NCBI GenBank assembly: GCA_014529385.2
Contig: CM043957.1
Coordinates: 69,870,003 to 69,934,002 of the forward strand
From: Adiantum capillus-veneris
Taxonomy: Eukaryota; Streptophyta; Polypodiopsida; Polypodiales; Pteridaceae
DNA: 64,000 nt
Reading direction: 5' to 3'
Made by a program: the position numbers and the translations under genes. This document shows, piece by piece, positions 22,581 through 33,599 of this stretch; positions within the stretch are counted from its first letter, which is position 1, and each line of letters begins with the position of its first letter. The notes under the pieces are model-generated. The model worked only from the letters and a program-made list of their open reading frames with translations. It made no database searches and was not told the origin of the DNA.

Positions 22581-22803
22581 TGTTGAAGTAAAGGCATTGT
22601 GCCTTTGCCCAGGGCCGGACGTCTAGTGTTCGGTCGCCCACTGTATGTACATACACATTCCTTATTTTTCATATACACAAAGAATAAGGATCTCCTCACC
22701 ACATTTTTGGAGGTTTCTCCACCCACACAGTGTGTCTTCTACTCTTCTCCTCACTCGCACTTTGCACGCACCGCGCATCGCTTCTACACATAGAGCTCTC
22801 ACA
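22581..22803 (+). repeat. 5' LTR of C2
   Basis: 223 bp, TGTTGAAGTAAAGG to GCTCTCACA. Contains the same terminal hairpin as C1 (arms 22588-22596 and 22600-22608). Confidence 0.8.
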
Positions 22804-22805
22804 AG

Positions 22806-22817
22806 TGGTATCAAAGC
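22806..22817 (+). other. C2 primer-binding site, initiator tRNA-Met type
   Basis: TGGTATCAAAGC two bases after the LTR; one change from the standard TGGTATCAGAGC. Typical of Ty1/copia elements. Confidence 0.8.
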
Positions 22818-24690
22818 TTTGGTTTCGCATGAGTATAGTGCAACGATCGAGTCGATCGCTTTGCAATGACAAGAGTATTGAGGGTAGTAGATTCAAGAGA
22901 GGGAAGAAGGGAGCAGCTTGGGAATGGGAGCGCATCACACATTTGCGAGCGGTTTTGCTTGTGTACACATAAGCTTCTATGTGGACATTGTGTACACACA
23001 GATTGCGGTGCAAGAGAAGCCCAGATTGCGGATTTGAGCTTAGGCATGTATATTCAGCTTATAGAGCTTGTGTAACAAATCATTACTGAATTTTGTAGAG
23101 AAAAGCAAGATCAAGAAGTGCTACAGCTCGTTTTTTATGTTATCGGCTCTCAAAACACTGTTTTTTGCATATCTCCGTCATACAAAGTCAGATAGATATG
23201 ATTCAGGACTCTAGGTTGGGGTTTTGGCACATTCCAAATGCAATGTTGATTTATATTTTTTAAAATTTTGATCATAATCATAGCATGTGCAACAACATGA
23301 AGTTAACAAATGTTTTTGGCATATCTCTCACACCCAGACTCGGATATATGTGATCCACGAATCTATCCTATGGTTTTGGCACATTCTAAATGCATTGGAT
23401 ATATATCATAATTTTAAAATTCCAAACACTGAATATTTTGCAGCAATCTTGACATATCGAAGCTTGACAGTTTGATTCTTACATTGTAGAGAATTATGCG
23501 ATTTGCATCTATGGCTATATATGGCACCATGTGGTGCTATTTGAGAGGGAATTCACCTTGATTTTGGGTATACAAGTGGTTCTTTGAGATGTGACTTTTG
23601 GATTGTTACACATTCGGATGCGGTTTTGTACGCATTGTATGACTGTGTGGGGCATTCCAGAGAGTGGTTTTAGCATGATTTTGTGCAATTTATGCTATGT
23701 ATGAATTTACAAATACAGCTTGAGCTAGGTAGCTCACAAGTACCAGGTTCACACGTATACAGGTGTTTCGAACAGGTGGAGTTGTCCATAGAGCTACTCA
23801 TACAGGAGTCAGCTCTATTGCCATGCTTACAGTACATGTATGCCATATGTGGATTTGTGATTGAGACGGATTGGTCTCAAAAAGGTTTATGCACTTTTTA
23901 ATTATGTTCCACATGTTTTGTCTTGATTCTCTCCATCGTGGTTGGAGAGCGTTTAGTCACTTTTGACTTTGTGTATGACATCTCCAGATGAGAGATCGAG
24001 TCTCTGTTTTGCACATTATTAAAACAACTTCATTGATGCATTTTACGCATTGTTTGTGTTGCCGATTGTTTATGGCTAAGATGTTTCGAGTTTTTATTCT
24101 ATTTACAGGGAAAATTGTGTGGGATTTTTCCCAGATTCTTGTCATGTTTTATGCATTATATGCAATTTTCTCTCTGATGGTTTAGCAGTCAAGTGTTTGC
24201 TCCCATTTTGATAGGTTTTGTCACCCTTGTACACACTCTCGTAGGAGTGAGATTTGCATATGCTCGTGTGGCTACAGACTTTTCCAGTCACAAGTATCAC
24301 GGATTTTTTGCAGGCAGTTTCTTTGTGGGATGAGTTTTGAGCTAGTTTGCTCACTACTTGCGTACATGGTTATGCGCTTTACATTTAGTTGAGCTGTTTG
24401 TCTCAGATTGTATGCTTGCATATATAAGAGATTGTGTGGCTGATTTATGCATATGTGAGCATCAATTTTGATGCATTTGATCATGGGTTTCATGATTGTG
24501 TAGTGGTCGTGCTATCTCCCACTTTGTTGCCTGTTTGGCATGGTTTATGGTAAAGATTGTACTTGACGTTTTGCTCAGTTTATAGGGGAGAGTATACCAC
24601 ATTTCTCTCAAGTTTTCTCGCCATAATTTGGTTTCCTAGCATCCATATAGCAAAAATGTGTGCTAGTTTAGAGTCTACAATGGTGACTGA
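22818..24690 (+). other. C2 leader and unreadable gag region
   Basis: About 1.9 kb in which I cannot follow a gag reading frame: every frame is broken within about 70 codons. It includes a duplicated segment, the GAGTTTTTATTC...TTTTTCCCAGATTCTTG block at about 24088-24145 and again at about 24560-24625. C1 has the same two blocks (about 11430 and 19890), so the duplication predates both copies. Confidence 0.5.
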
Positions 24691-25300
24691 AGAGAGATGG
24701 CGGTCCTGTAGTTGCCGATACATGCGATGTTGGCATTGTGGTCACACATGGCACACTAGGCGTCATTGTTTTAGATGTATGAGGCAACAACAAAGATCTA
24801 TGCATGACACATTAGGTGTCGTTGTTTCATATGTATGAGGTAGCAGCACAGATCTATGCGTGACACACATGAGGTTTTGACACATGCTAGAGCAATGGCT
24901 TCAAATGCCAATGACGAGGATGTCACATTTGCCTTTAGTGTTCCTCCTGATTACATGTCTTTGAGAGCTGACACTTCTCCACATTGGTTCATAGATGAGG
25001 ATGCATTTTTTCATGTCACACCACATTCTGATTGGTTTATAGCACCTTCTCTAGTGGGAGCTTTGGTTGTGTTCACTTGATCGATAGTTTGATGTTTGAC
25101 ATTGCAGGTGTAGGAGATGTTTGTTTGTCATTGCCTAGTGCTGCATCATATACGCAACGACATGTATACTATGTTCCTCACCTGAGATAGAGCTTGATCT
25201 TAGTGAGACAGTTAGTAGATTGCCGGTGTCAAATATTGTTTAGAGAGTAGTCTTTCCAAATTCATTGGGGTTCATTAGTGATTTCCAAAGGAGCCCGTAG
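24691..25300 (+). pseudogene. C2 zinc knuckle and copia-type protease remnant
   Basis: A CX2CX4HX4C knuckle (CWHCGHTWHTRRHC) at about 24728-24770. A tandem duplication of about 57 bp follows (about 24772-24828 and 24829-24885). The protease segment at about 24980-25250 reads HWFIDEDAFFHVTPHSDWF, then HVYYVPHL. The D-S-G-A active site has become D-E-D-A, so it is inactive. It corresponds to C1 20345-20640. Confidence 0.7.
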
Positions 25301-25870
25301 TAATGCTTTGAGCGAGAGACGAGACCTGTCTCCTTTGCGGGTGAGCTTCATCGTGCTCATGAGACAGAGCATTAGCTATGCAGGACATTCCAGTAGACTC
25401 TTTAAAGAAAAAGGTAGAGTGACAGTGCTCTAGTGAGACACATCAGGTGTCATTGGAGTCTATGCAGACAGAGGTAGAGAGGGTATGCTCCCTAGAGACA
25501 CAGGTAGGGATGACGAACATGGATTTCTTTGATATGATCATGCTAGAGGCTGATGAGTTGGTGCTAGGACACACAATTCCGTCTATGGGTGAGCGGGACA
25601 CAACAATCCCAATGTCAGCATTGACACATCCATACGTGATGGGTAGTCTTTTGATAATGCAGGACATGCAGATAGCACAGGAGAGGCTAGGATAACCACG
25701 TTTGCATAGATTTTTTCAATGTTGCAGGGAGTGGTTTAGCACCTTTTTTGCTCTAAAATAGGATGGTGTTTATGGTGTGGGTGACATTCATTTTGTGAGA
25801 GCACTAGGTGCAGAAACGATGCATGTTGAATGTGAGATACGAGGGAGGAGAAGAGTAGAAAAGATGACAA
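25300..25870 (+). other. C2 3' internal region
   Basis: Counterpart of C1 20650-21480. 25447-25695 is open and reads NMDFFDMIMLEADELVLGH and HPYVMGSLLIMQDMQIAQ. The latter is also visible in C1 in a broken frame. Function unknown; no match to RT or integrase. Confidence 0.5.
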
Positions 25871-25899
25871 TCATGAGACGAAATCCATGTATGTTTAGG

Positions 25900-26858
25900 T
25901 TAAACTGTGGAAATAGGAGTTTCTCTCACACTCGTAATCTCAACAAGAACCAATGGAAACCTCTGTTGTCTCCAACGCCTGAAAGAGCGTCTTTTCATGT
26001 GCCCTGGTCTGCCACAATGCCAACAAACCACATGTCTGCACCTATGAGATCTGCTTGATACACCAACCTGTGTATCCAATGAAAAACTACCACTCCAAGA
26101 TTCCATAACTGAGCACAAAATGAGTCTATAGCTCATCCCACTCAAAGTGTAAATGCATTGTCCACAAGGGCATAACCGCTCAACACAATGCAAATGAAAA
26201 CTAGTTGATCAAACTCTTGCCATCAAATCTATGGCAAACATCTCATAAAGCACATTTGTCAAAACCAAGGACCAATCACGCATGTATGCAATGAGAGCGC
26301 AAGGAAAATGACCATTCGCATAGGTACAAGCCAAAAATTGGATAAAACGGCTCTCTAGCACCTGTCACAAAACGCATAAAACTTGGTGAAAATCCAAGTC
26401 TCCTCTACAGCTGGAGCAAAATGTCACCAAAAGACCGAGGAGATAAACAATGTCAAAAAACTATGGCAGAATTCCAAACACAATGGCAAACAATCGAGGA
26501 ACCCTTGAATCAAAATCAATGAGCGTAAATCTCCGGCATTGTCAACACATGAGTTGTACTTTTGCTACACAAGACACTGTAAATCTGTGTACTAATTGCC
26601 AATAAGCTCACTGCAATATCAAGGCATACCCAAACTAATCTCTCACCTCCAAAGAATACCGCACAAGCCCTTAGTGCAACTTGCAATCACTACTTGGATT
26701 GCATCAAATTATGCGCATTAAACTACTGGAAAAAAATTATCTGAGTTTCAATAGCATTTTGGATATCTAACCATAATAACCATACATGCCATAAACATGC
26801 TCAAAACCATTAGAAAATCATGCACAAAATCCACACTCAAGCATACATCCTATCCTCC
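25900..26858 (-). mobile_element. Inverted copia-family gag fragment
   Basis: Minus strand. 25900-26193 reads HVVCWHCGRPGHMKRRS, a knuckle equivalent to that of C2 with the last Cys changed to Ser. The rest to 26858 is gag-like upstream sequence without an open frame. It ends at the LTR at 26859. Confidence 0.55.
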
Positions 26859-27123
26859 TGAAGGAGAGGAGCCGGGAGCACATCAGAAGAGGAAGATGAA
26901 TACGCACACACACTCACACACACACCACCATAGCCACACACACAGGTTGGAGGGGGAGCGCCGACACACACTGTGCCCCCCTTTATTTCTTCTATATCTT
27001 ATGCACTTAGACACAATACACACTCTACTTTGTGTTAATGGCTCACACAAGTGTATAGGTATACACTTAGGGTTAGTAGCAATTAGTAATAGGCCGTCGG
27101 CCACATGGCCATTAAACCTAACA
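26859..27123 (-). repeat. LTR of a copia-like element (minus strand)
   Basis: 265 bp. On the minus strand it starts TGTTAGGTTTAATGG and ends CTCCTTCA, giving TG...CA ends. A polypurine tract (minus strand AAGTGGGAGAA, 27124-27134) abuts it, so it is the 3' LTR of a minus-strand element extending to the right, or a solo LTR plus PPT. It contains CA-rich microsatellite sequence at about 26905-26943. No matching second LTR is found in the window. Confidence 0.65.
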
Positions 27124-27134
27124 TTCTCCCACTT

Positions 27135-28080
27135 GATGGCCAATGTGGGAGTGTGGGACGGGTGTCTAACCTCACTCCTATCTTATTGCAGACATAGCGG
27201 GAACCACGAATATAATTGTCAATCCATGGGACGAAGCTGACTTGACTAGTACATAGAGGCTACAAGAGGTTGTCAATCTCTTGGAAAAAAACAAACAACT
27301 CGCATCTAACTTAAGCTACACTCAAATGACCGAAATCACCAAAAGCTAATCGCTCATTGACAAACAAATCACATCCGTTCCGACATCAAATGACATCCAA
27401 ACATAACGGAACTTCTAGGACATGTTTATAAGACCTAAGCACACATGCTTATGGTCTCAAATATCAATTTAGGTCAAGTACAAAAATCGTGATTATTAAC
27501 AACAGTGAGTTTTTGACCTAGTCATTTTTGACCCAGAATGCATCTAAATGCTTAGCAATAATGCCCCAATACCCCACCTATACTTAGTTATTGATTTTTG
27601 AAGTATAAATTCCTACTTATGATGCGATTAGGCCGCGGGTTGGCGATGCCGAAAGCTACAAAATACCGTGAAATGCTTACATCAATGCATAGAGCTCTTA
27701 CATGCGGTTGCAACGCAACAAATACGACTGCAATGTAACAACCGGGGAGGGAGTAGAAAGCCCGAGAAGGAGAGAAGTGAGCATCGTTAGCTCACACTGT
27801 ATTTCATTATCCAAAAAATTTTAAAAACTTACAAAAATTGGCTTTTATCCATTAGCCAAGGTTTTTGGTGGTCAAAACTAATAATCTGGGAGCTCTAACT
27901 AAAGACAAGTTGATACAATGTGGAAGCTTGTAGCCCCGGCTCATCAATTACAATATTTATCTCAAAAATAGAAGTTCCAATATTCCCAATTCATCAAACT
28001 AATAAATGTTTTTACAATGAGAGCTCTGAAAAATGGTATCCAAGTTAGCTTACCACCCCCCTCTCCTTGCCTGTGTCGTC
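27135..28080. other. No gene recognised
   Basis: Non-coding AT-rich sequence between the LTR and the decayed ORF to the right. Contains one partial copy (27484-27500) of a palindromic motif that recurs at 31.7 and 37.4 kb. TGTAACAACCGGGG at about 27739 resembles the inverted end of a Ty3-type LTR but cannot be paired with another copy. Confidence 0.5.
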
Positions 28081-31000
28081 CCTTGTCACAGCTTTATGGG
28101 CTGAAGTAATCTTTGGGTTGACGGCTGGCGAGGTGGTCTTTCAGTGCATGTAAGTCTTTCTCATATCTGATCTTTCTTTCTTTGTCTGGAACCTGCAAGA
28201 ATTGCATGGTGACCGTGTTTTTGAGCTCAATGGCTGAGTAGCTAACAAATCTGGAGGCTAGGTTGCTTATCACTGGCCCAAATATCTTCGTTCACCAAGT
28301 GCAGAACCCTGTATAAAATGCTTCCTCAAACGCCAACATATTGCTAGATGGCAAGAACATGCATCGGACATAGAAGCCATAAAGGACTTCTTCTGGCCGT
28401 TTAGGTTGTAGCAAAGACCCTTATTGTCCTCGAGGAATGACATCCACGATGCTCCTGCTTGCTCTGGTCGTGAAAAGCTTCAATGCATATGAGTAGTATT
28501 CGACAAATTTTGTAGAGCATAGCACATGAGAGATCATAGAGACTTTTGAAGAATGCCATGGTGCCCGTTAGGGTTTTCACCATGTATTCTTTTGTCGGTG
28601 TTCCCTTTTGTGGAGCTGGCACTCTTGGATAATTCAGCCATGTAGGCCACTTTTTTGTCATTTCTTCATGTGCTTGCCATGCCCTTACTCTTGGTATAAG
28701 ACAAAAGGTCAGGTCTTTCTGAAGTGCTGCAGGTGCTCTTGTGAATAGAATCAAGTATCTAGGATTCCTGTTCAGCCAACACTTTCTCCACTTGGGGTGA
28801 ACTTCCTCTGCACCTTCTTCCTACATATCTTCATATAATCTTTAATTTACTTGTAAAAGTTCTACCTTGATCAAAGGATATGGTAGTGATTGTTGATGTC
28901 ATTGTGCATTGGTTTGGTTAGGAGTGAGTTGAGTAACGTTGGCTGAATGGAGAACTCTTAACTCCCAATCCATCGTTGCTTTCCATTGTTCATTTGTCTC
29001 TTGAGCAACCTGCTTCTTGAGTGCATCTTCTTCATCTTTTGACAGCTAGAAAATTGGCATTTGCTCAACATCTGTTAGTGGTATCTGAAACGCTTCCTCT
29101 CCTCCTAGCCCTTTTGTCGGTTGTGTTTCCATCTCAGCGAAAGATACTGAGGGAATTTTAATGTGTGGTTGCTCGGATGTACCAGCTTCTTCTTGTACCT
29201 CTGGCTAACTATCTCGCAGTAACTGATTAACTCGCTTGAGCTCTACTATCTCCTTGAGCAGTTGTTTCTCTCTTTGTACCCGCATTAGTGCAAGGTCTCG
29301 TTGTTGTGACTGTTCTAACTTTAGCTCAAGTTCAAGATCCTTGTTTTTCTTTTCTAAAGCTTTGTATACTTCATCTGTACCTTTGATCAAGGCAACTACA
29401 GGATTTTCCCTTATTTTTCACAAAAAGGTTGCTTGATCATTGATCCTTTGCTCTGAATATTGCAATGAAGCATTCGCTATGTCAAGCTGCACTTGGATCT
29501 TTTGTACTGACAGAGTTTTAGTTAAGAGTTCATTGGTAACCTCTGTCAGTTGTTCGTCTATCTGTTAACTTCGTGAGAAGTTCATCTAGCTCTTCCATTT
29601 CTTTTTGTTGCTTCTCTTTTGCTAGCTGGTGTTGTTTAGCTTTAGCTCTCACCTGTGGATTTGTCTTTGCAGATCGGAGATGACATTCATTCTATCCTCT
29701 AGCTCTCCGTGGAGAGCGTCGATGACCATCTCGAGCTCTCTAGCCTTAGCATTGCGGCTGTTCGCATTTTCTCAGTCATCTCTTGCATCTGTTTTGCATA
29801 TTCATTAACTTTTAGGATGACTTCATCATTCGTCTGCTAGTCTTCTTGCTCTGTGAGCTGCCTAGATGTTTCACCAATCTATATGGGTGGCTCCTTGGGT
29901 GGGGCTATGGTGGTTGTTTGTGGTAGCGGCAGGGATTCTACTTCTCCTTGAGGATGTGTGGCTGATTTGGCTACTTTGTCTTCTTAAGGCTTCGTGGATG
30001 CCTCGGCCATTTCTTGCTAGGTGGTTGTAGAAGGTGTGGTTTCTGTATCTTGTACCTTGGGTTGCTCAAAATGGGCAGTCTCTTGTGGTTAAAGACTTGC
30101 TGCCTTTTGCGGTTCAGGTTCCTTTTCTTTGGCTTGCTCTCCCTCTGTGGGTCTAAGTGTTGGTGAAGGTGGAGGGCTTGGCATCGGGTGGTTGTGTTGT
30201 TTCGTAGCAGGTGAGGTAGGCTTCGGAGACATCTTCTCCTGATATTGTTGTGCCTCGCTTTGTGCAATAGCCTCCGCTTGATTTTGTTGCTCTGCTGCGT
30301 CTCTTGCTTTTCTTTCACTCTCTTGTGATTATTTTAGCTTGAGTGCTTCTGCCTCTGCATACATTCTTTTAAGGAAATGGATGGGGTCCTCTGCTTCCTT
30401 CCTTGCAGGGTTCTTTGTTCTAGTCCCTTTATCTCTTTTGGAACCCACTTTTTTGGGTCCTCTCCTGCAGCTTGGTGGCTTCTTTTGTAGTTTTGTTTTT
30501 CCATTTCAAACCTCACCTTCTTCTGTTGAGGTTCTTCTTGATGTGCACCCACTGCTTTCTTCTTCATCTCCTCTCTTTTGGCTCTCTTCTCTTCATTGTC
30601 TGAGCTTTCATTGCTATGTGCATCATGAGAGCTTTCTACAGACTCTTCATCAGATTTGTAAACTCTCTTTGCTGAGCGGGTGGTTCTTGGAGATGGTCGT
30701 GCCGACACGATCCATGTGTTCTAATCTGGGGTAGGTGGAAAATTGTTTGCAATGCCGATATCATGGTACGCTATTCTTGTTAACACCTCAAGTGCACCCA
30801 GATACGTGATCTTACCCTCTTTCTTGGTACCCTTCAGCATTGATAGCACATATTGCGCGTGATCAATGGGTTGCCTGGTTGTCGACTTCAACATTTTTGT
30901 GAATGTAGTCACAACTGCATGATTTGGTGTTGTGTACCTTGGCGGTCTCTTTGCTAGAAAGTGGAAGTGTTGATGATATAACCGTGTTGGTTCTTCCACT

Positions 31001-31561
31001 TGCTTCTAGATGAGATCAGCAAAGGTGGCCGCAACAGTCTCCTTGGTGAAAGTGCCTACTGTCTTCATGTCTCTGGCCCTCATTGTCATCCCCTGTGTTG
31101 GCAACTTCAAAGCCTCGGCCTCAATCTCTTTTGTGATGACTACTTCGAATTTCTGCCCTTGATGGTTAGTAATTTGGGCTATTCCATCTTCCTTAATTGT
31201 AGACAAGAGCTCATAGGCTTTCTGGAGAAGTCTACACCACATGGCTCCCAGTCATAGAATTCTTTGAGGCCGAGCCTTTTTTTGGCCTCCTTTGTGTCTG
31301 GCTTTGCCGCGACATCATAGATTTCTTTCGGCAGCAGTTGTAGCTCTACTTGACGTCCTTCTTCACTGTTAAACCTGCATATGAAAATCGTTGTATTGTT
31401 TTCCGCAAGCTATTCTTTGGACAAGTACGTTGCATTGGTTGTCTTTACTGAATTGGGGTCCAATTGGTAGGGTGACAGCTCTTGCAGCTTCTCTTTTTGG
31501 GAGACCCTCTTCTTGGCCTTCTCCCAACTTGCATTGCCCCTATTAGGTGAATAGAGTGTCA
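28081..31561 (-). pseudogene. Long decayed ORF of unknown function with coiled-coil segments
   Basis: Read from right to left across several stops and frameshifts. First comes a start-like region at 31569 (MTLTLYSPNRGNASWEKAKK); then 31006-31242 with EVVITKEIEAEALKLPTQGM; then 30721-30999 with RYTTPNHAVVTTFTKML and GKITYLGALEVLTRIAYHDIG; then 30334-30708, a basic/acidic Ser-rich segment (KRVYKSDEESVESSHDAHSN). 29205-29390 is a clear heptad-type coiled coil (KALEKKNKDLELELKLEQSQ), and 28401-28754 is a C-terminal block. The middle part recalls plant transposon-associated or plant-mobile-domain-like proteins whose conserved core ends in a short x-L-x-L-P motif, but this is only a resemblance. 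It could be a retrotransposon ORF1/gag-like gene or a captured host gene. Confidence 0.5.
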
Positions 31562-33043
31562 AAGTCATAAAATTTTTGCAATTTTGCTATGAAATGTCCT
31601 TCGGTCTAAATTGCTGACAAATTGAGTCCAATTTGCTTCAAATCAATTTTTGAACATGCATAGATACATAAAAACATGTAAAGGCCAAAATCATAAAGTC
31701 CAAGCAAAAATTTGCAACAAAAGTAAATAATCGTGATTATTTACAGCTGATGAATTTTTCCAACTTTTTGCAATTTTGGCATCATAGGCTTGAAATGTAT
31801 ATCAATTAGATACTCTCAGTGAAATATGGGCTCATTTGAGTGTGACAGGGTGAAAATGGTGCCAGATTTAGGCTTTCAATCTCTGAAACAGTAGATATAA
31901 AAGAATTTTGAGATTTTGAGCTCCAATGTAAGGTCCCCAACCCGCCTATACCGTGATCGGGATGGGATCCTTGACAGGTCTCTAGGCCTTATAAAAATCG
32001 GAGTCTCTAGACAAGAAAAATCCAAGGAATAAACCTTTGCCATTGACAATGGCTTGGGTCTATAGCCTTAGAAGAAGACCTAGTCCTATCTCGCAGCGGA
32101 AACGGGATAACATACTAACAATCCCAAGAGTCTTTCGGCCCTATAACTTTCACATATTGGACTAAGGTATCCTCAACCAACGCTTTTTTCCCTCTAACAG
32201 ATGTGAGGGCACAGCCGTTGGTGGACTCCTCTCCAAGTGAAGAAGTTTTCTAAACATTTTAGTGCGCAGGGATGGATGGTTACCTGACTAATCAGGTCCC
32301 CCCGTCCATGATTGAAAACCTTAGTCAATCCCCACTTACCACCCCGCACTCACACATGATTCATTAATCTTACTATCACATTGTTTTAAACATTTAAAAT
32401 AATGGTTTCTTTTTACTTTCCGTCATAGTAATTCCTTGAATCAATTATTAAAGACAGCATTGAAAGCATTCTTTTAGAAAACAGACATCTTTAAACTTAA
32501 GACAGGGTAATGTCAATCAAAAAATTATCCATAATAACCATGACCAGTACTCTTCTTGTCTCAAGACCACCTAAGGGTGAAAAACGGCACCCATTCCTTA
32601 TTCAAATTCGGAGTGGATAAACCCCCACCCAAGGTTCCGGGTGCCCATACACCAAACCAGTTGCCCATACAGCCGGGCGGCTCCCCTAGGATAAAAACGG
32701 TATCCTAACTTATGTAGAAACATCAAGACATGACACGGAGTAGAAACTCATCGTTCATGGGGGTAACCGACTTAACCGTGGCTAGAAAGCCAATCATTAT
32801 CATCAATTTATATCAAGGAGTTGGAGGTGTCTTGAGACAAGCTGTCTTAAGGATGATCAAACATATCTTTCCTAATTCAACCAGTTTTAACCCAAACAAT
32901 TCTTTCCTATATTATAAACAAATGCACATTGGAAGTTACCTTCCGTTTTCAGCCAGTTTATCCTTCTTACGTATGCAATGCTAACTTATAACATAACTTA
33001 AACTAATTAAAGACTTAATTGAACAATGGGACACCCACCTGGG
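31562..33043 (-). other. Candidate intron or leader, no gene
   Basis: Between candidate exon 1 (33044-33198) and the long decayed ORF. The 5' end has a donor-like CAG/GTGGGT on the minus strand at about 33043; near 31.55 kb the minus strand has a pyrimidine-containing acceptor-like stretch ending CACCTAATAG. The reading phases of the two sides do not match cleanly, so splicing is unproven. Also contains a palindrome at 31723-31744 and, at about 31920-31945, a sequence resembling a decayed PBS/LTR junction (GAGCTCCAATGTAAGG). Confidence 0.35.
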
Positions 33044-33198
33044 ATTGATTGGCCATATGCTGTTACGCTGGCGCTTGAAGACTCCTCCGTAGGCCTACTA
33101 CTAGGCCCGGCTTCGTCGTCGTGCGACGCTCTAGTTTGTTTTGGAGCTATGTTCTCATCATCAGATGTAGGATTTGCTCGTGTTCTTTTTGGTGACAT
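33007..33198 (-). pseudogene. Candidate N-terminal exon of the decayed ORF
   Basis: 63-codon open frame, MSPKRTRANPTSDDENIAPK and on, basic then Ser/Pro/Glu-rich and probably disordered. Such N-termini are common in plant transposon-associated proteins. A donor-like CAG/GTGGGT sits 12 codons before the stop. It lies in transcription order downstream of the TATA box at 36481 and upstream of the long ORF at 28.1-31.6 kb. Confidence 0.35.
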
Positions 33199-33599
33199 AA
33201 CTTCTTATCCTTATAAAAGGTACATCTAATCATTAGGTAAATAATTCAAAATCTGGACTTATCCTTTGTATTCAATTGTAACCCATCCAAGGTTAAATTT
33301 ATAGTCTTAGTTGATAAATTCTTGACCTAGTAATTTCTTATTTGTCTATATAGGCATGATAACTTTTTCCACCGCTTCTCTAAGGGTTTTCTAAGCTCTC
33401 CTATCTTTCTTATAATTTTCTATATCTTTTTCCTAATTTTTCCATCAACTTTTAAGCTAATAATCTACTTATTTTAGGCTTAATATTTTTTGTATTTAAT
33501 TTCTCTTAAAGATTTCATTTCCTCAAATTGATATCATAGGTATATACTTACTATAATTTTCTTAAAAACTTTTGACCACAAAGTCTATTTATTTTAATT

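Larger units (their letters stand above)
22581..25870 (+). mobile_element. Ty1/copia-type element C2 (gag-protease only)
   Basis: 5' LTR 22581-22803, PBS at 22806-22817, a roughly 1.9-kb badly decayed gag region, a zinc knuckle, a protease and a 3' non-coding region. It aligns with C1 along its length. No RT, integrase or RNase H. The 3' LTR is missing: near 25.87 kb it runs into an inverted fragment of the same family. Confidence 0.7.

Noticed and set aside
26859-27123. 5' LTR of the inverted copia fragment on its left
   Set aside because: No primer-binding site lies on its left; a polypurine tract lies on its right, so it is the 3' LTR of something extending rightward or a solo LTR.
33007-33198. 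Confident exon-intron gene model joining 33044-33198 to 31561
   Set aside because: Donor and acceptor look plausible, but the reading phases do not agree and a stop follows soon after; kept only as a hypothesis.
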